Origin: Bacteroides sp.
GTDB taxonomy: Bacteria; Bacteroidota; Bacteroidia; Bacteroidales; Muribaculaceae
NCBI GenBank assembly: GCA_014802015.1
Contig: JAAVDB010000026.1
Coordinates: forward strand, 1-64,000
Reading direction: 5' to 3'
DNA length: 64,000 bases
Position numbers and translations under genes: made by a program. Positions within the stretch are counted from its first letter, which is position 1, and each line of letters opens with the position of its first letter. Positions 9,831 to 19,612 of this stretch are shown one piece after another. The notes under the pieces are model-generated. The model was given only the letters and a program-made list of their open reading frames with translations. It made no database searches and was not told the DNA's origin.

Positions 9831-10673
9831 ATGCGTTTGATTAATAAAGTGATTCTTCTCGCACTTCCGTTCATAGCCGGTTGTGTGGCTGAAAGTGTAA
9901 GTGCCCGGAGTGTTATACCTGTGCCTGAGAGTCACGTCACGCCCGGCACGCAATGGCAAGGCAAGAAGGTAGGTGTGCTCGGCGACTCGATGAGCCAGCC
10001 CCGTGACACCACGCAGTCCAAGCGATTCTACAACTATCTCGCTGACCTCATGGGCATCGAGCCTTACGTATATGCCGTGTCGGGCTATCAGATGAAACAG
10101 ATGCTCGGCGAGGCAGAACGTATGCATGCCGACCATCCCGAAGGACTCGACGCCATCCTCATCTGGGCAGGTACCAATGATTATAATTCATCAATACCTG
10201 TAGGGGAGTTCTTTACTGAAGAGCCTGCCGAGGTCAATGTCAACGGAGTTATGAGCCGGCGCATGCATCGCACACACGTGATGTCCGACTCTACGTTCTG
10301 CGGGCGTATCAATATGTTACTGTCGACACTTAAAGACCGTTATCCCGAGACTCAGATAGTTATACTCACTCCCATTCATCGTGGTCCGGCTCGATTCAGC
10401 GGTAAGAACATCCAGCCGCCCGAGGATTACGCCAACGCCACAGGTGCGTATCTGGATGATTACGTATCGGCCCTGCGTCGTGGTGGCGAGATATGGAGTG
10501 TGCCGGTAATAGACCTGTTCAGCATATCCGGACTTTATCCTGCCTCACGCGGATATGACGACTATATACAGAAGGTCGACACCGACCGTCTTCATCCCAG
10601 TGATCTCGGACATTACCGACTGGCGCGCACATTACAGTTTCAGCTGATGGCTCTCCCTCCCGACTGGAGATGA
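9831..10673 (+). CDS. SGNH/GDSL hydrolase-family lipoprotein
   Basis: Lipobox-like LLALPFIAGC; VLGDSMS, IWAGTNDY, DRLHPSDLGH SGNH blocks. ORF track begins at 9807; ATG 9831 preferred (outside the hairpin, starts the signal peptide). Confidence 0.85.
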   Translation: MRLINKVILLALPFIAGCVAESVSARSVIPVPESHVTPGTQWQGKKVGVLGDSMSQPRDTTQSKRFYNYLADLMGIEPYVYAVSGYQMKQMLGEAERMHADHPEGLDAILIWAGTNDYNSSIPVGEFFTEEPAEVNVNGVMSRRMHRTHVMSDSTFCGRINMLLSTLKDRYPETQIVILTPIHRGPARFSGKNIQPPEDYANATGAYLDDYVSALRRGGEIWSVPVIDLFSISGLYPASRGYDDYIQKVDTDRLHPSDLGHYRLARTLQFQLMALPPDWR

Positions 10674-10681
10674 CAGTCCGG

Positions 10682-11881
10682 TCATTTCAGTCTCACGCCG
10701 ATGCCGAGCATGAGATTCTGTGGATCCTTGAAGTTGCCGAGGCGGTAACCGACATTGAGAAACAGATAGTCCGTAACAAAAGTCTTTAATGTCAATGACT
10801 GATAAAACCGTTTCTCGCCACGCGGACTGATAAAATCATATCCCAATCCGGCATTTACTGAAAATATAGGCATAGTCAACTCGGCATGGGCGGAAACTCC
10901 CATGCTGAGTTGTTTTCTGAAAGGCGGACGTTCAAACATAATATCCTCACCATAACTTCCCTCTATCCAATAGGAATCAATGCCGGCCCCTTCATCCCAC
11001 TGGGCATCGAGACTCGGGCCGACAGCTATCAGTCTGTTAAGTCTGAAGAGAGGGGAGAATTGCAGACCTGCTACACCGAAGCGCCCAGGGCATAGCTCAG
11101 GTTCGGCAGGATCGCCTACTGTCACGATGTGTTTGCGCCATGCGCCGTATGCCGTGATGTCATACATCCAGCCATGACGGTCCGCATTATTCGCAAGCTC
11201 CGTATCTTCGGGTTGGGTCTGATGATTAGGATTGATAATATATGCGATACCCACGGATACGCCTACGCTATTTATGCCGGCATTGGGCCATGAGGTGTTA
11301 CCGTTTGAGTTGTGATGGGCTCTTACTCCTAACGACACACGCCATCGGTCACTGAGGCTGTAATGCAGTTTCAGGCCGAGTCCCATGTGGGCAGTGACAG
11401 CCGTGCTGACTACATTATTACTCTCCTTCGGATTTTCGATGTGATGTCTCCATCCGAACGCTGCACCGAACTGCCACTCATATCCGAGCCATAGCCGTGA
11501 GCTGAAATTAGCGATCGGAGCGCCCTGATATACGTAGGCCGTCACTGGTGTCCCGAGCATAGGCGATGCGAAGTAGGTACCTGCACCTATACCGATACCT
11601 TGATAGAGTCCTTTGTACAGCATTCCCTCCCGGGTCGAGGGGTTGAAACTGAAATCAGCACGGATGTCACCTGACAGATAGCTGTCTATCCGTTTACCCT
11701 CAGGATTCGCTCCGCGCAGATAATCGTTTGTGCCCGGGACCATGGCCGGAGAGATTTCTGCCCCGACACGCCATTCCAACGGACGCGAGAAGGCTGACGC
11801 AATCGTGTCGGCATGCACCGAGACACTGACCGCCGACATTAGGGCGATCACCTTAATCAGTCGTTTCAATTCGGATCTCAT
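10682..11881 (-). CDS. Outer-membrane beta-barrel, lipid A 3-O-deacylase (PagL)/acyloxyacyl hydrolase-like
   Basis: Signal peptide; GVRAHHNSNGNTSWPNAGINSVGVSVG resembles the PagL catalytic H-x-SNG/PNPG region; barrel-like C-terminus (LMLGIGVRLK). Confidence 0.7.
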   Translation of the reverse strand: MRSELKRLIKVIALMSAVSVSVHADTIASAFSRPLEWRVGAEISPAMVPGTNDYLRGANPEGKRIDSYLSGDIRADFSFNPSTREGMLYKGLYQGIGIGAGTYFASPMLGTPVTAYVYQGAPIANFSSRLWLGYEWQFGAAFGWRHHIENPKESNNVVSTAVTAHMGLGLKLHYSLSDRWRVSLGVRAHHNSNGNTSWPNAGINSVGVSVGIAYIINPNHQTQPEDTELANNADRHGWMYDITAYGAWRKHIVTVGDPAEPELCPGRFGVAGLQFSPLFRLNRLIAVGPSLDAQWDEGAGIDSYWIEGSYGEDIMFERPPFRKQLSMGVSAHAELTMPIFSVNAGLGYDFISPRGEKRFYQSLTLKTFVTDYLFLNVGYRLGNFKDPQNLMLGIGVRLK

Positions 11882-12782
11882 AGCTTACGGGATAGTAAGA
11901 TGACATATTAAAGTTGATGGGAACACGATGCCCGAGAGTCTCGTTGAGGAAATACATCGTACCCGAGACATCGGCGCAGGCATATTTCATTTCGGTGATT
12001 ACGTATCCGTTACTTTGGGCCGGTACGGTCACCTCGACACTTGTCAGATAATCAGGACCCGGGTAAATATATTCGAATCCCGGTCGTATGCCGGACTGCT
12101 GCACCATCACCCACTCTCCGTTCTTATATATCGGTACATCCATTGATACGGGTATATCCTTGACCCATGCATCCGTAGTGTTGATCATAGGTTCGACTAA
12201 TACGTATGGATAACGGTTGAGATAGGGATATTCCAGATATGTAAGATCTGAGGTGCTGGTGTTCTCAAACCCCATTCTGAATACTTTGGTCATGGCATCG
12301 TCAGTGACGCGCAACTCGGAGTTATAATGCACCGATTCGAGTTTCATGGGTTCACCGGGCAATATCACTACATTGATAAACCGGTTGCCGTAACTGTATT
12401 CAAGCACGACCTCCTCATGTGATTCGTAATGGGAGGTATTGCTGATACTTTCCAGTACAAGTCGTGAGCCGTCCTTTCGGATTTCAAAACGTCGCAGGCT
12501 ATTCTCGCATACGATAAGGCTCACTTCCGATGCCGGAGATGAGCTGTCGATTATATCGCCCTTTGAATTATAATATGTACAGTCCTGCCGTGAGGAAAAA
12601 TAGTTGAGCGAAATATTCTGCAACCCTTTGGTCGGAATTGTAAATTCCGCCGTTCCGCCATTCCCTTCGATGGTGACTTCGGTCGATATCGGTATATCCG
12701 GCTCATCAAGAAAAATATCGCCGTTACAGCCAGATAAGAGCACCGCCACAATCAGCATCGCTATGTAATAGAGATGTCTCAT
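11853..12782 (-). CDS. Hypothetical lipoprotein overlapping the PagL-like gene
   Basis: MRHLYYIAMLIVAVLLSGCNGD lipoprotein signal; overlaps the next ORF by 29 nt. Confidence 0.75.
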   Translation of the reverse strand: MRHLYYIAMLIVAVLLSGCNGDIFLDEPDIPISTEVTIEGNGGTAEFTIPTKGLQNISLNYFSSRQDCTYYNSKGDIIDSSSPASEVSLIVCENSLRRFEIRKDGSRLVLESISNTSHYESHEEVVLEYSYGNRFINVVILPGEPMKLESVHYNSELRVTDDAMTKVFRMGFENTSTSDLTYLEYPYLNRYPYVLVEPMINTTDAWVKDIPVSMDVPIYKNGEWVMVQQSGIRPGFEYIYPGPDYLTSVEVTVPAQSNGYVITEMKYACADVSGTMYFLNETLGHRVPINFNMSSYYPVSYEIRIETTD

Positions 12783-12838
12783 AATTAGTAAAGATATTAT
12801 TTATATAACGAAACTATGTGTGGCAAATTGTGTGGTAG

Positions 12839-14149
12839 TCAGTTCTCCCGGTTATAGAAACCGATTATGCGTGAGCGGAGTATCATTTCATATTTGGCCT
12901 GGACCTGTTGCGATAGGGTGGTGATGTAGGATGAGCGGGCCTGTTCCCACTCGGTAGCATTGGCTCGTCCGTAGTTGTACTTTTCGGTCATAGCATCGAG
13001 GGCGGCTTTGGCTGACTCTACGGCGACTACACCGGCCTGATAGCGGGTACGTGCGCCTTCGGTCTGACAATAGGCTTGACGGATAGTCTTGAGGAGATCC
13101 ATCTCACGACGTTCGAGTTCGAGCTCGGCTGACAGACGTTGTGCACGGGCCTGACGCACCTGATTACGTGTAGAGAATGCATCGAATATAGGCACGTTTA
13201 ATGATATGCCTATTGACTTGGAGAAGTTATCCCTCATCTGCCGTGCAAATGATATATTGTCAGATCCTGATAATGTATAATAGCTTGAGCCGATACCTGC
13301 GTTCAGTGACAGCCTCGGCAGGTAGCCGCTGCGGGCTACAGAGATTGCATGATCGGCAAGTCCGATGGCCGAGCGTGCGGCAAGTATACCGTTGTTATTA
13401 CTCAGTGCATTGCGGTAGACAACATCCGCACTCGGCGGCAGTGATATGTCGCCATCGAAGTCGACCGTCTGAATGTCGAATCCATCGGTGTCGCCGAGTT
13501 CGAGCGCCCGTGTCAGATCGACGAGTGCAAGTCGATAATCATTCTCGGCATTGACGACGTTGACCTCGCCTGACGCTACCTCGGCTTTGGCCTGCAATAC
13601 ATCCACTTCCGGCACTTTACCGGCTTCGAGCAGAGTCTCCTGTCGCCTGAGCTGAGTCTCGGACAGACGAAGTTCCTCCCTGCGTACGGCAAGTATCTCG
13701 CTGTTGTACAGCACCTGTAGGTAATAGGCCATGATGCCGAGTGTCACTTCATCCTTTGCGTAGGCGACCTGCAGGTCAAGAGTATGGATATTGGCCTGAG
13801 CCTGTCGGAGTTGTCGCAGGGCGCTCAGGCCCTGAAACAGCGGCAGGGAGAAACTTACGTGCCATCCGAGGGCCGAAGTGTTGCGGTTGGCATAGGTGTT
13901 CTGTGCGGTAAGTCCGCGCCCGAAGTCCCAGCTCTGACTCGCTGATGCCGAGAGGGTGGGGAGGAAACGGTCCTTGGCCTCGGTGAGGCTCAGGTCACCT
14001 TTGTATCGGTCGAACTGGGCTGACCTTACGTCCAGATTGTGTGTGACGGCATAGTTGATACAGCTGTCGAGGCTCCATGCCTCGGCGTATGAAGCTGAGA
14101 CCGCGAGTGTCAGCATGGCTGATGCGGCAATAGTGCGTAGCAGTTTCAT
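12839..14149 (-). CDS. TolC-family outer-membrane efflux protein
   Basis: Signal peptide, SLDSCINYAVTHNLDV..., repeated coiled-coil heptads; downstream of HlyD/MacB-like genes. Confidence 0.92.
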   Translation of the reverse strand: MKLLRTIAASAMLTLAVSASYAEAWSLDSCINYAVTHNLDVRSAQFDRYKGDLSLTEAKDRFLPTLSASASQSWDFGRGLTAQNTYANRNTSALGWHVSFSLPLFQGLSALRQLRQAQANIHTLDLQVAYAKDEVTLGIMAYYLQVLYNSEILAVRREELRLSETQLRRQETLLEAGKVPEVDVLQAKAEVASGEVNVVNAENDYRLALVDLTRALELGDTDGFDIQTVDFDGDISLPPSADVVYRNALSNNNGILAARSAIGLADHAISVARSGYLPRLSLNAGIGSSYYTLSGSDNISFARQMRDNFSKSIGISLNVPIFDAFSTRNQVRQARAQRLSAELELERREMDLLKTIRQAYCQTEGARTRYQAGVVAVESAKAALDAMTEKYNYGRANATEWEQARSSYITTLSQQVQAKYEMILRSRIIGFYNREN

Positions 14150-14157
14150 ATAGTAAT

Positions 14158-15258
14158 TTATTTGCCTGTTGCTACGCGTCCGCGCAGACGGGTGGATGAG
14201 GTTACTCCTGATTTCACTTCGATGTTCATTCCGTCAGAGATACCTGTGATAACCTGTGTACGGTCAAACTTCTGTCCCTTGACCGAGTCGGTGAGCACAT
14301 ACACGAATGTGCTGTCTTCGGCCCATTCGATAACACTCTCAGGGATGGTGAGAACGTTAGCGGCCCTGTTGAGCATCACCGAAGCATTGGCACTGTAACC
14401 CGCACGCAACTGTCGGCCTTCGGGTACGGTGATGGCGGCTTTGATCTCGAAAGTATTGGCTCCGTTGGTCTCAGTGCCTTTAGGAGCGATATTCTCGATT
14501 ACAGCGTCAAGTTGCAGGTCAGGCAGCGCACCGATGGATATTGTCATGGGTTGGCGTACACTCAGCAGTCCGACTTCGGTCTCGTCAACCTTGCCCTTAA
14601 AGATGAGGTTATTCATATCCGCAACTGTCGCGACTGTAGTGCCGTCATTCATAGTATTGGCCTGGATTACTGACGAGCCGACCTTGACTGGCACATCAAG
14701 TACCAGACCTGAAGTCGTGGCACGGACGAGGGTATTGCTCTCCTTGGCGTTATTACGTGACACACCCTCCTTGACGATCGAATAAGCATCCTGTGCGTAT
14801 TCAAGCTCGGCCTCAGCCTTGGCAAGGGTGGTTGCGGTATTTTCGTATTCCTCACGGCTTATCACCTTCTTGTCGAAAAGGAGTGTGTTACGGTCATGTT
14901 TGGCACGTGCATCGGCGAGTGATATTCGGGCAGTCTCGATGCGTGACAGTGCTGATGACAGCTGGCCCTCGTCGGGAATAATCTTGATGCGAGCCACTAC
15001 ATCACCCTCGCTGACCATATCACCTGCTTCGACATTGATCTCTGAGATGATGCCTGACACCTGAGGCTTTATCTCGATTTCATCGCGCGGCTCAATGGTG
15101 CCTGTAAGGATGGTGGTGCGCTCTATGTTGCCGGTGGAGGGCGACACTATCTCGTAGCGTGTCTCACCGGGCCGTGAATTTATGAAAAGATACACGAATG
15201 TGCCGATGAAAATCACGGCTACAAGTGTCCATAGCAGAATCTTGAAAAACTTCTTCAT
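14158..15258 (-). CDS. Periplasmic adaptor subunit (HlyD/MacA-like)
   Basis: IKPQVSGIISEINVEAGDMVSEGDVVARI biotinyl-lipoyl-like motif; single N-terminal TM. Confidence 0.93.
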   Translation of the reverse strand: MKKFFKILLWTLVAVIFIGTFVYLFINSRPGETRYEIVSPSTGNIERTTILTGTIEPRDEIEIKPQVSGIISEINVEAGDMVSEGDVVARIKIIPDEGQLSSALSRIETARISLADARAKHDRNTLLFDKKVISREEYENTATTLAKAEAELEYAQDAYSIVKEGVSRNNAKESNTLVRATTSGLVLDVPVKVGSSVIQANTMNDGTTVATVADMNNLIFKGKVDETEVGLLSVRQPMTISIGALPDLQLDAVIENIAPKGTETNGANTFEIKAAITVPEGRQLRAGYSANASVMLNRAANVLTIPESVIEWAEDSTFVYVLTDSVKGQKFDRTQVITGISDGMNIEVKSGVTSSTRLRGRVATGK

Positions 15259-15298
15259 ATCGCGGTTATCGTTTTGTCTCGATTGATTTGTGTGATGA

Positions 15299-16543
15299 TT
15301 ATTTGTCGTTGAGTGCTTCGATCGGTTTTATTTTCATCGCCTTGACGGCCGGAATTATGCCGGCGGCGGTGCCGAGTATGAGGAATGTGAGGAGAATGCC
15401 TGTGGCCTGTGAGAACTCAAGCTGAAAGTGCAACGGTCCTCTCGGGCCGTCGGTGGCCATCTGCACGGTGCCGAGTATCAGTGTGGCGAATACTATCCCT
15501 GTAATGCCGGCTATGGTGGTGAGCACCATCGATTCCGACAGTATCTGTATGATTATGTCACGCGGTTTGGCACCGATGGCACGTCGTATGCCTATCTCAT
15601 GAGTGCGTTCGCGCACTATTATCCACATGATGTTGCCGACACCGATAATGCCTGACATAAGTGTGCCGATACCGACGAAGAGGGCCAGGAGTGTTATGCC
15701 GTAGAAGATATTGTCGAGCATCTCGAATTTTTCCGAGATGTTGAAGTAATTGAATGCACCGTTATCGTCAGGCGCTATGGGATGGTTGGATGCGACGAGG
15801 TGACGCAGCAACCGTTCGTAGTCGGCGGGCCGGCATCCCGACTGATAGGTCATCAGGAATATGTCGATGTGGTTACCGAGGTTATAACCGCGACGCATGG
15901 TGTTGTAGGGGATAAATATGGATTCGTCCATCTTGGCACCGACATTTACTTCGGATGTCTGTCCGATGACTCCGATCACCTTATAATATATGTCGTTAAT
16001 CTGTAATTCTTTCCCTATGCCCGAACCTGTGCCGAACAATTCATCCGCAACCTTTTTGCCGACCACGCACACTTTACGGAAGTTCACGTCGTCAGCCTCG
16101 TTGATAAACCTCCCCTCGTAGACGATCGGCTCGAAAATCTTGTCATAATCCTTCTCTACGCCTGTGAGCTGGGCCGAGGATTTGTTACGTCCGTACAGTG
16201 CCGTACCTCTTGAAAACACTACGGCCGATGAATATTCGATGTCAGGAATGGCACGACGTATGTTGGCCGCATCCTGTGTGTTGAGCTTCACCTCAGTTCC
16301 TTTGTTGAATCCGGCATAACTCTTGGTGGTGCGTCCGGGGAATATGATGGCCGCATTTGTGGCAAAACCCTCGAAATTCCTGTACATGAAGTGCTTCAGG
16401 CCCTCCGATCCACCGATGAGCAGGGCGAGAATGGCTGTGCCCCAGAAGATGCCGAACGCTGTCATAAATGTGCGTGTCTTGTTCTGAGCAAGTGTCGTGC
16501 CGATCTCACGCCAGTTTTCTATGTCAAATACGGGATTTCTCAT
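15299..16543 (-). CDS. ABC transporter permease (MacB-like)
   Basis: MacB periplasmic core; GNIMWIIVRERTHEIGIRRAIGAKPRDII. Confidence 0.94.
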   Translation of the reverse strand: MRNPVFDIENWREIGTTLAQNKTRTFMTAFGIFWGTAILALLIGGSEGLKHFMYRNFEGFATNAAIIFPGRTTKSYAGFNKGTEVKLNTQDAANIRRAIPDIEYSSAVVFSRGTALYGRNKSSAQLTGVEKDYDKIFEPIVYEGRFINEADDVNFRKVCVVGKKVADELFGTGSGIGKELQINDIYYKVIGVIGQTSEVNVGAKMDESIFIPYNTMRRGYNLGNHIDIFLMTYQSGCRPADYERLLRHLVASNHPIAPDDNGAFNYFNISEKFEMLDNIFYGITLLALFVGIGTLMSGIIGVGNIMWIIVRERTHEIGIRRAIGAKPRDIIIQILSESMVLTTIAGITGIVFATLILGTVQMATDGPRGPLHFQLEFSQATGILLTFLILGTAAGIIPAVKAMKIKPIEALNDK

Positions 16544-16551
16544 ATTAGCGG

Positions 16552-17778
16552 TTATTCGTCACGTAATGCTTCGACAGGCTTGATCTTCAACGATTTCAGT
16601 GCCGGAAACAGCCCTGCCAACGCTCCTGCTATTACCAGTACGACGGTTACTTCAAGGGCTACTGTCAGATTGACCGTCGGGTTAAGGATAACAGTCACGT
16701 TACCCTTATCGCAGATATATCCGATAAGTCCGGCCACGGCCACACCGAGCACTATGCCGACGTAGCCGAATAGAGTGGTGATGGCCACGCTCTCTAAGAT
16801 TATCTGCTTGAGTATGCTGAACGGTCTTGCTCCGATGGCTCGGCGCACACCTATCTCATGTGTACGTTCGCGTACGGACACAAACATGATGTTGCTCACA
16901 CCGACTATGCCCGAGAGCATTGTGAGCATACCGATTATCCACACCGCGATGTCCATCGCCCCTGTTGCCGCCGACTGACGCAGGTGGTCGTTGAAGCGGT
17001 TCCATACCCATAGGGCGCTTCTGTCTGATGGATCAAAACTGTGTTCGTTTCCCAGCGCATTGTATATCTCGTTCTCTACTTCGTTGCCGTCCTCGATGGT
17101 CGTCAGCCCTTGTACGCTTACAGTCATACGGTTGACTATGTCAGAGCCTCCGGCCATATTTCTGGCGGTGGTGTAGGGGATGAAACTCCCGGTGTTCCAT
17201 TCGTGTGTGTATACTCCGATGACGGTAAACGACAGGTCATTTATTTTTACGAGTTGCCCAACAGGATCAGAATGTTCGCCGAACAGATTGCGTGCGTTAT
17301 CCTTGTGCAGCACGACTACGCGACGGCCCTGACGTATGTCATTGTCGTTGACAAACCGTCCTGCGGTAAGTTTACCCCCCTCGTCTTTCAGTCCCGAAGG
17401 GTAGACACCCGTATAACCGCCTGTGATATAATCCTTGCCGGTCGATATGACGGCACTGTTATTTTCGATCTGAGCCGAAACGTTGTTTACAGATTCCGGA
17501 TTGCGGTTGGCTATCAGCTGCATATCCTTTTCACGCAATTGTACCTGTCTGTTGTCAGTTAGTCCTTTGAACGGTTTGTTGGCCCATCCGCCTGACACTC
17601 TTATCGACTCGGTGTCGCGCGACGAAAACATTGCATTCATGCCGTTGACAAGTCCGTGCGACACACTCAGCAGCACTATGAGCAGGAATATTCCCCACGA
17701 GACGGCAAATCCCGTGAGAGCGGTGCGCACCTTATTGTGTCGCAGTGTGGCGAGTATTTCATTAATCAGGTCGATCAT
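16552..17778 (-). CDS. ABC transporter permease (MacB-like)
   Basis: SNIMFVSVRERTHEIGVRRAIGARPFSILKQIILES; overlaps the ATPase gene by 4 nt. Confidence 0.94.
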   Translation of the reverse strand: MIDLINEILATLRHNKVRTALTGFAVSWGIFLLIVLLSVSHGLVNGMNAMFSSRDTESIRVSGGWANKPFKGLTDNRQVQLREKDMQLIANRNPESVNNVSAQIENNSAVISTGKDYITGGYTGVYPSGLKDEGGKLTAGRFVNDNDIRQGRRVVVLHKDNARNLFGEHSDPVGQLVKINDLSFTVIGVYTHEWNTGSFIPYTTARNMAGGSDIVNRMTVSVQGLTTIEDGNEVENEIYNALGNEHSFDPSDRSALWVWNRFNDHLRQSAATGAMDIAVWIIGMLTMLSGIVGVSNIMFVSVRERTHEIGVRRAIGARPFSILKQIILESVAITTLFGYVGIVLGVAVAGLIGYICDKGNVTVILNPTVNLTVALEVTVVLVIAGALAGLFPALKSLKIKPVEALRDE

Positions 17779-18479
17779 TGCATGGTGATGACCGATGAGA
17801 CAGCGGTCGGAGTTTCGGGTGTGACGATGCGTCCGTCAGAGATACGTATGATGCGGTTGGTCTGTTCGCCGACTCCGGGATCATGTGTGACAATGACGAT
17901 GGTGCGCCCCTCGGCGTTGAGGTCGCGGAACACCTGCATGACCTCGCGCGAGGTTTTTGAGTCAAGTGCGCCGGTCGGTTCATCGGCAAGGAGTATCGAG
18001 GGATTGGTGATGAGGGCACGTGCTATGGCCACACGCTGCTTCTGTCCGCCTGACAGTTCGCCGGGCAGATGGGTGGCACGCTCGGCCATACCCATTCGCT
18101 CAAGCTGCTCCATAGCCATGAGGTTGCGTTTGCGGCGTGGAATGCCGCGATAGAACAGCGGGAGTGCAACGTTTTCAAGCGCGTTCTTGTATCCTATAAG
18201 GTTGAACGACTGAAACACGAATCCTATCATATAGTTACGTAGGTCGGCGGCTTTATTCTCGGTAAGATTCTTGATAAGGACCCCGTCAAGGTAATACTCT
18301 CCGGAATCATAGTTGTCGAGAATGCCGAGTATGTTCAGCAGCGTAGACTTGCCCGATCCGGATGCACCCATGATCGATACAAGTTCACCTTTCTCGATGC
18401 CGAGATTCACATCTTTCAGTACGTGAAGCGGGACTGCGCCGGGATAGGATTTATTAATGTCTTTCAGACGGATTATCAT
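17775..18479 (-). CDS. ABC transporter ATP-binding protein (MacB/LolD-like)
   Basis: Walker A GASGSGKSTLL, signature LSGGQKQRVAIARAL, Walker B ILLADEPTGALD. Confidence 0.96.
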   Translation of the reverse strand: MIIRLKDINKSYPGAVPLHVLKDVNLGIEKGELVSIMGASGSGKSTLLNILGILDNYDSGEYYLDGVLIKNLTENKAADLRNYMIGFVFQSFNLIGYKNALENVALPLFYRGIPRRKRNLMAMEQLERMGMAERATHLPGELSGGQKQRVAIARALITNPSILLADEPTGALDSKTSREVMQVFRDLNAEGRTIVIVTHDPGVGEQTNRIIRISDGRIVTPETPTAVSSVITMQ

Positions 18480-18498
18480 TGTGATGAAATTTTCATCG

Positions 18499-18530
18499 CA
18501 AAGTTAAGGATATATCAAGGTACTTTGCAA
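18499..18530 (-). promoter_or_regulatory. Bacteroidetes-type promoter (TTG-N21-TAACTTTG) of the efflux operon
   Basis: On the minus strand: TTG (18530-18528), 21-nt spacer, TAACTTTG (18506-18499), upstream of the ATPase start. Confidence 0.7.
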
Positions 18531-18546
18531 TACATAGTACCTTGAT
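18514..18546. promoter_or_regulatory. Palindromic operator candidate
   Basis: ATCAAGGTACT (18514-18524) / AGTACCTTGAT (18536-18546): perfect 11-bp arms around an 11-bp, partly symmetrical centre containing the -33 TTG. Confidence 0.7.
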
Positions 18547-18565
18547 TAACTTAATTTAACATACT

Positions 18566-19576
18566 CTATTTCGTCGGTACTTTCGAGAATCTGACTGTGG
18601 TCTTGAGCAGTGGGAAGCTGAGTGTGAGCAATGAATGTTCGGTGATGGTGGCACTGATGTCGTCGGTTATCGTCTCGAATGTCGAGTCGATCCAATGCAG
18701 GTCATAATGACCTTCGAAAATCGTCGGATGCAACGTGCCTTTAAGCATCATCGGACTCCAGCTGTTTGCCAGAGTCTGTGCCCCATCTATATAGATTATA
18801 TCATACCCGTCATCGTTGGCACCTGACAGCCTGCTGCGACTTATTACTGCGAGGGTATAGCGTCCGCCCAGCCGTGCGAACATCGGGTCATTGGAGCGGT
18901 CAAAGTATTTCCAGTAACCTTCCACCGGATCGGAAGATGTCGCGAAGTGGCGGTCAAGTTCATCACGCGTCAAGCCTGAGGCAAACGCTCGGTGTGGCGG
19001 ACGGCACACTTCGGTCGAGTAAACTGACAGATGCATCTTACCGACATTCCATACGGATGTTTCAGTCGGGGTTAACGCCCCGTCAAGCGTTATCTCGCAC
19101 AGTCGGCTGCTACGGCTCCCGCCGCCGTCGATAATGAGTCTGTCATCTGTGAGTGTTGCTGTGAGACTGTTATATTCACCGGCACCCGTGTGAAATCCCG
19201 ACACCTCTTTATCGTACAGTTCCTTGTTACCGCGAGTGACTGTCACGACACAGATGCGGCGATCCAGCAGATCTCCGAAATCTGAATTGCCGAACCTCAG
19301 TGCAATGTTAATAGTGTCACCGGGAGCTGTAAGTGACATTCCCCAGTATACGTCTGACATCCCCCGTCCTTCCCGTATCCTGGGGAGTGCTCCTCGGGCC
19401 TCTACGGTCACCGATTCGATGTCAGCATCGCCGGTGTCGAGTTGCCGGGTGACGATGGTGTCTGTCATCTGGATCGTTGAATCGAGATGCGTCCGTACAC
19501 ACCGCTGACCCGCAGACATGCCGGCTGCGAGTAACGATAATGGGATGAGCAGGGACAGACGGAGAGTATCGGTCAT
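18566..19576 (-). CDS. Hypothetical exported protein
   Basis: Signal-like N-terminus LRLSLLIPLSLLAAGMSAGQ; no family recognised. Confidence 0.7.
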   Translation of the reverse strand: MTDTLRLSLLIPLSLLAAGMSAGQRCVRTHLDSTIQMTDTIVTRQLDTGDADIESVTVEARGALPRIREGRGMSDVYWGMSLTAPGDTINIALRFGNSDFGDLLDRRICVVTVTRGNKELYDKEVSGFHTGAGEYNSLTATLTDDRLIIDGGGSRSSRLCEITLDGALTPTETSVWNVGKMHLSVYSTEVCRPPHRAFASGLTRDELDRHFATSSDPVEGYWKYFDRSNDPMFARLGGRYTLAVISRSRLSGANDDGYDIIYIDGAQTLANSWSPMMLKGTLHPTIFEGHYDLHWIDSTFETITDDISATITEHSLLTLSFPLLKTTVRFSKVPTK

Positions 19577-19612
19577 CAGGACTGGAGGCGAGATAATGAG
19601 GCAGGGGTGAGG

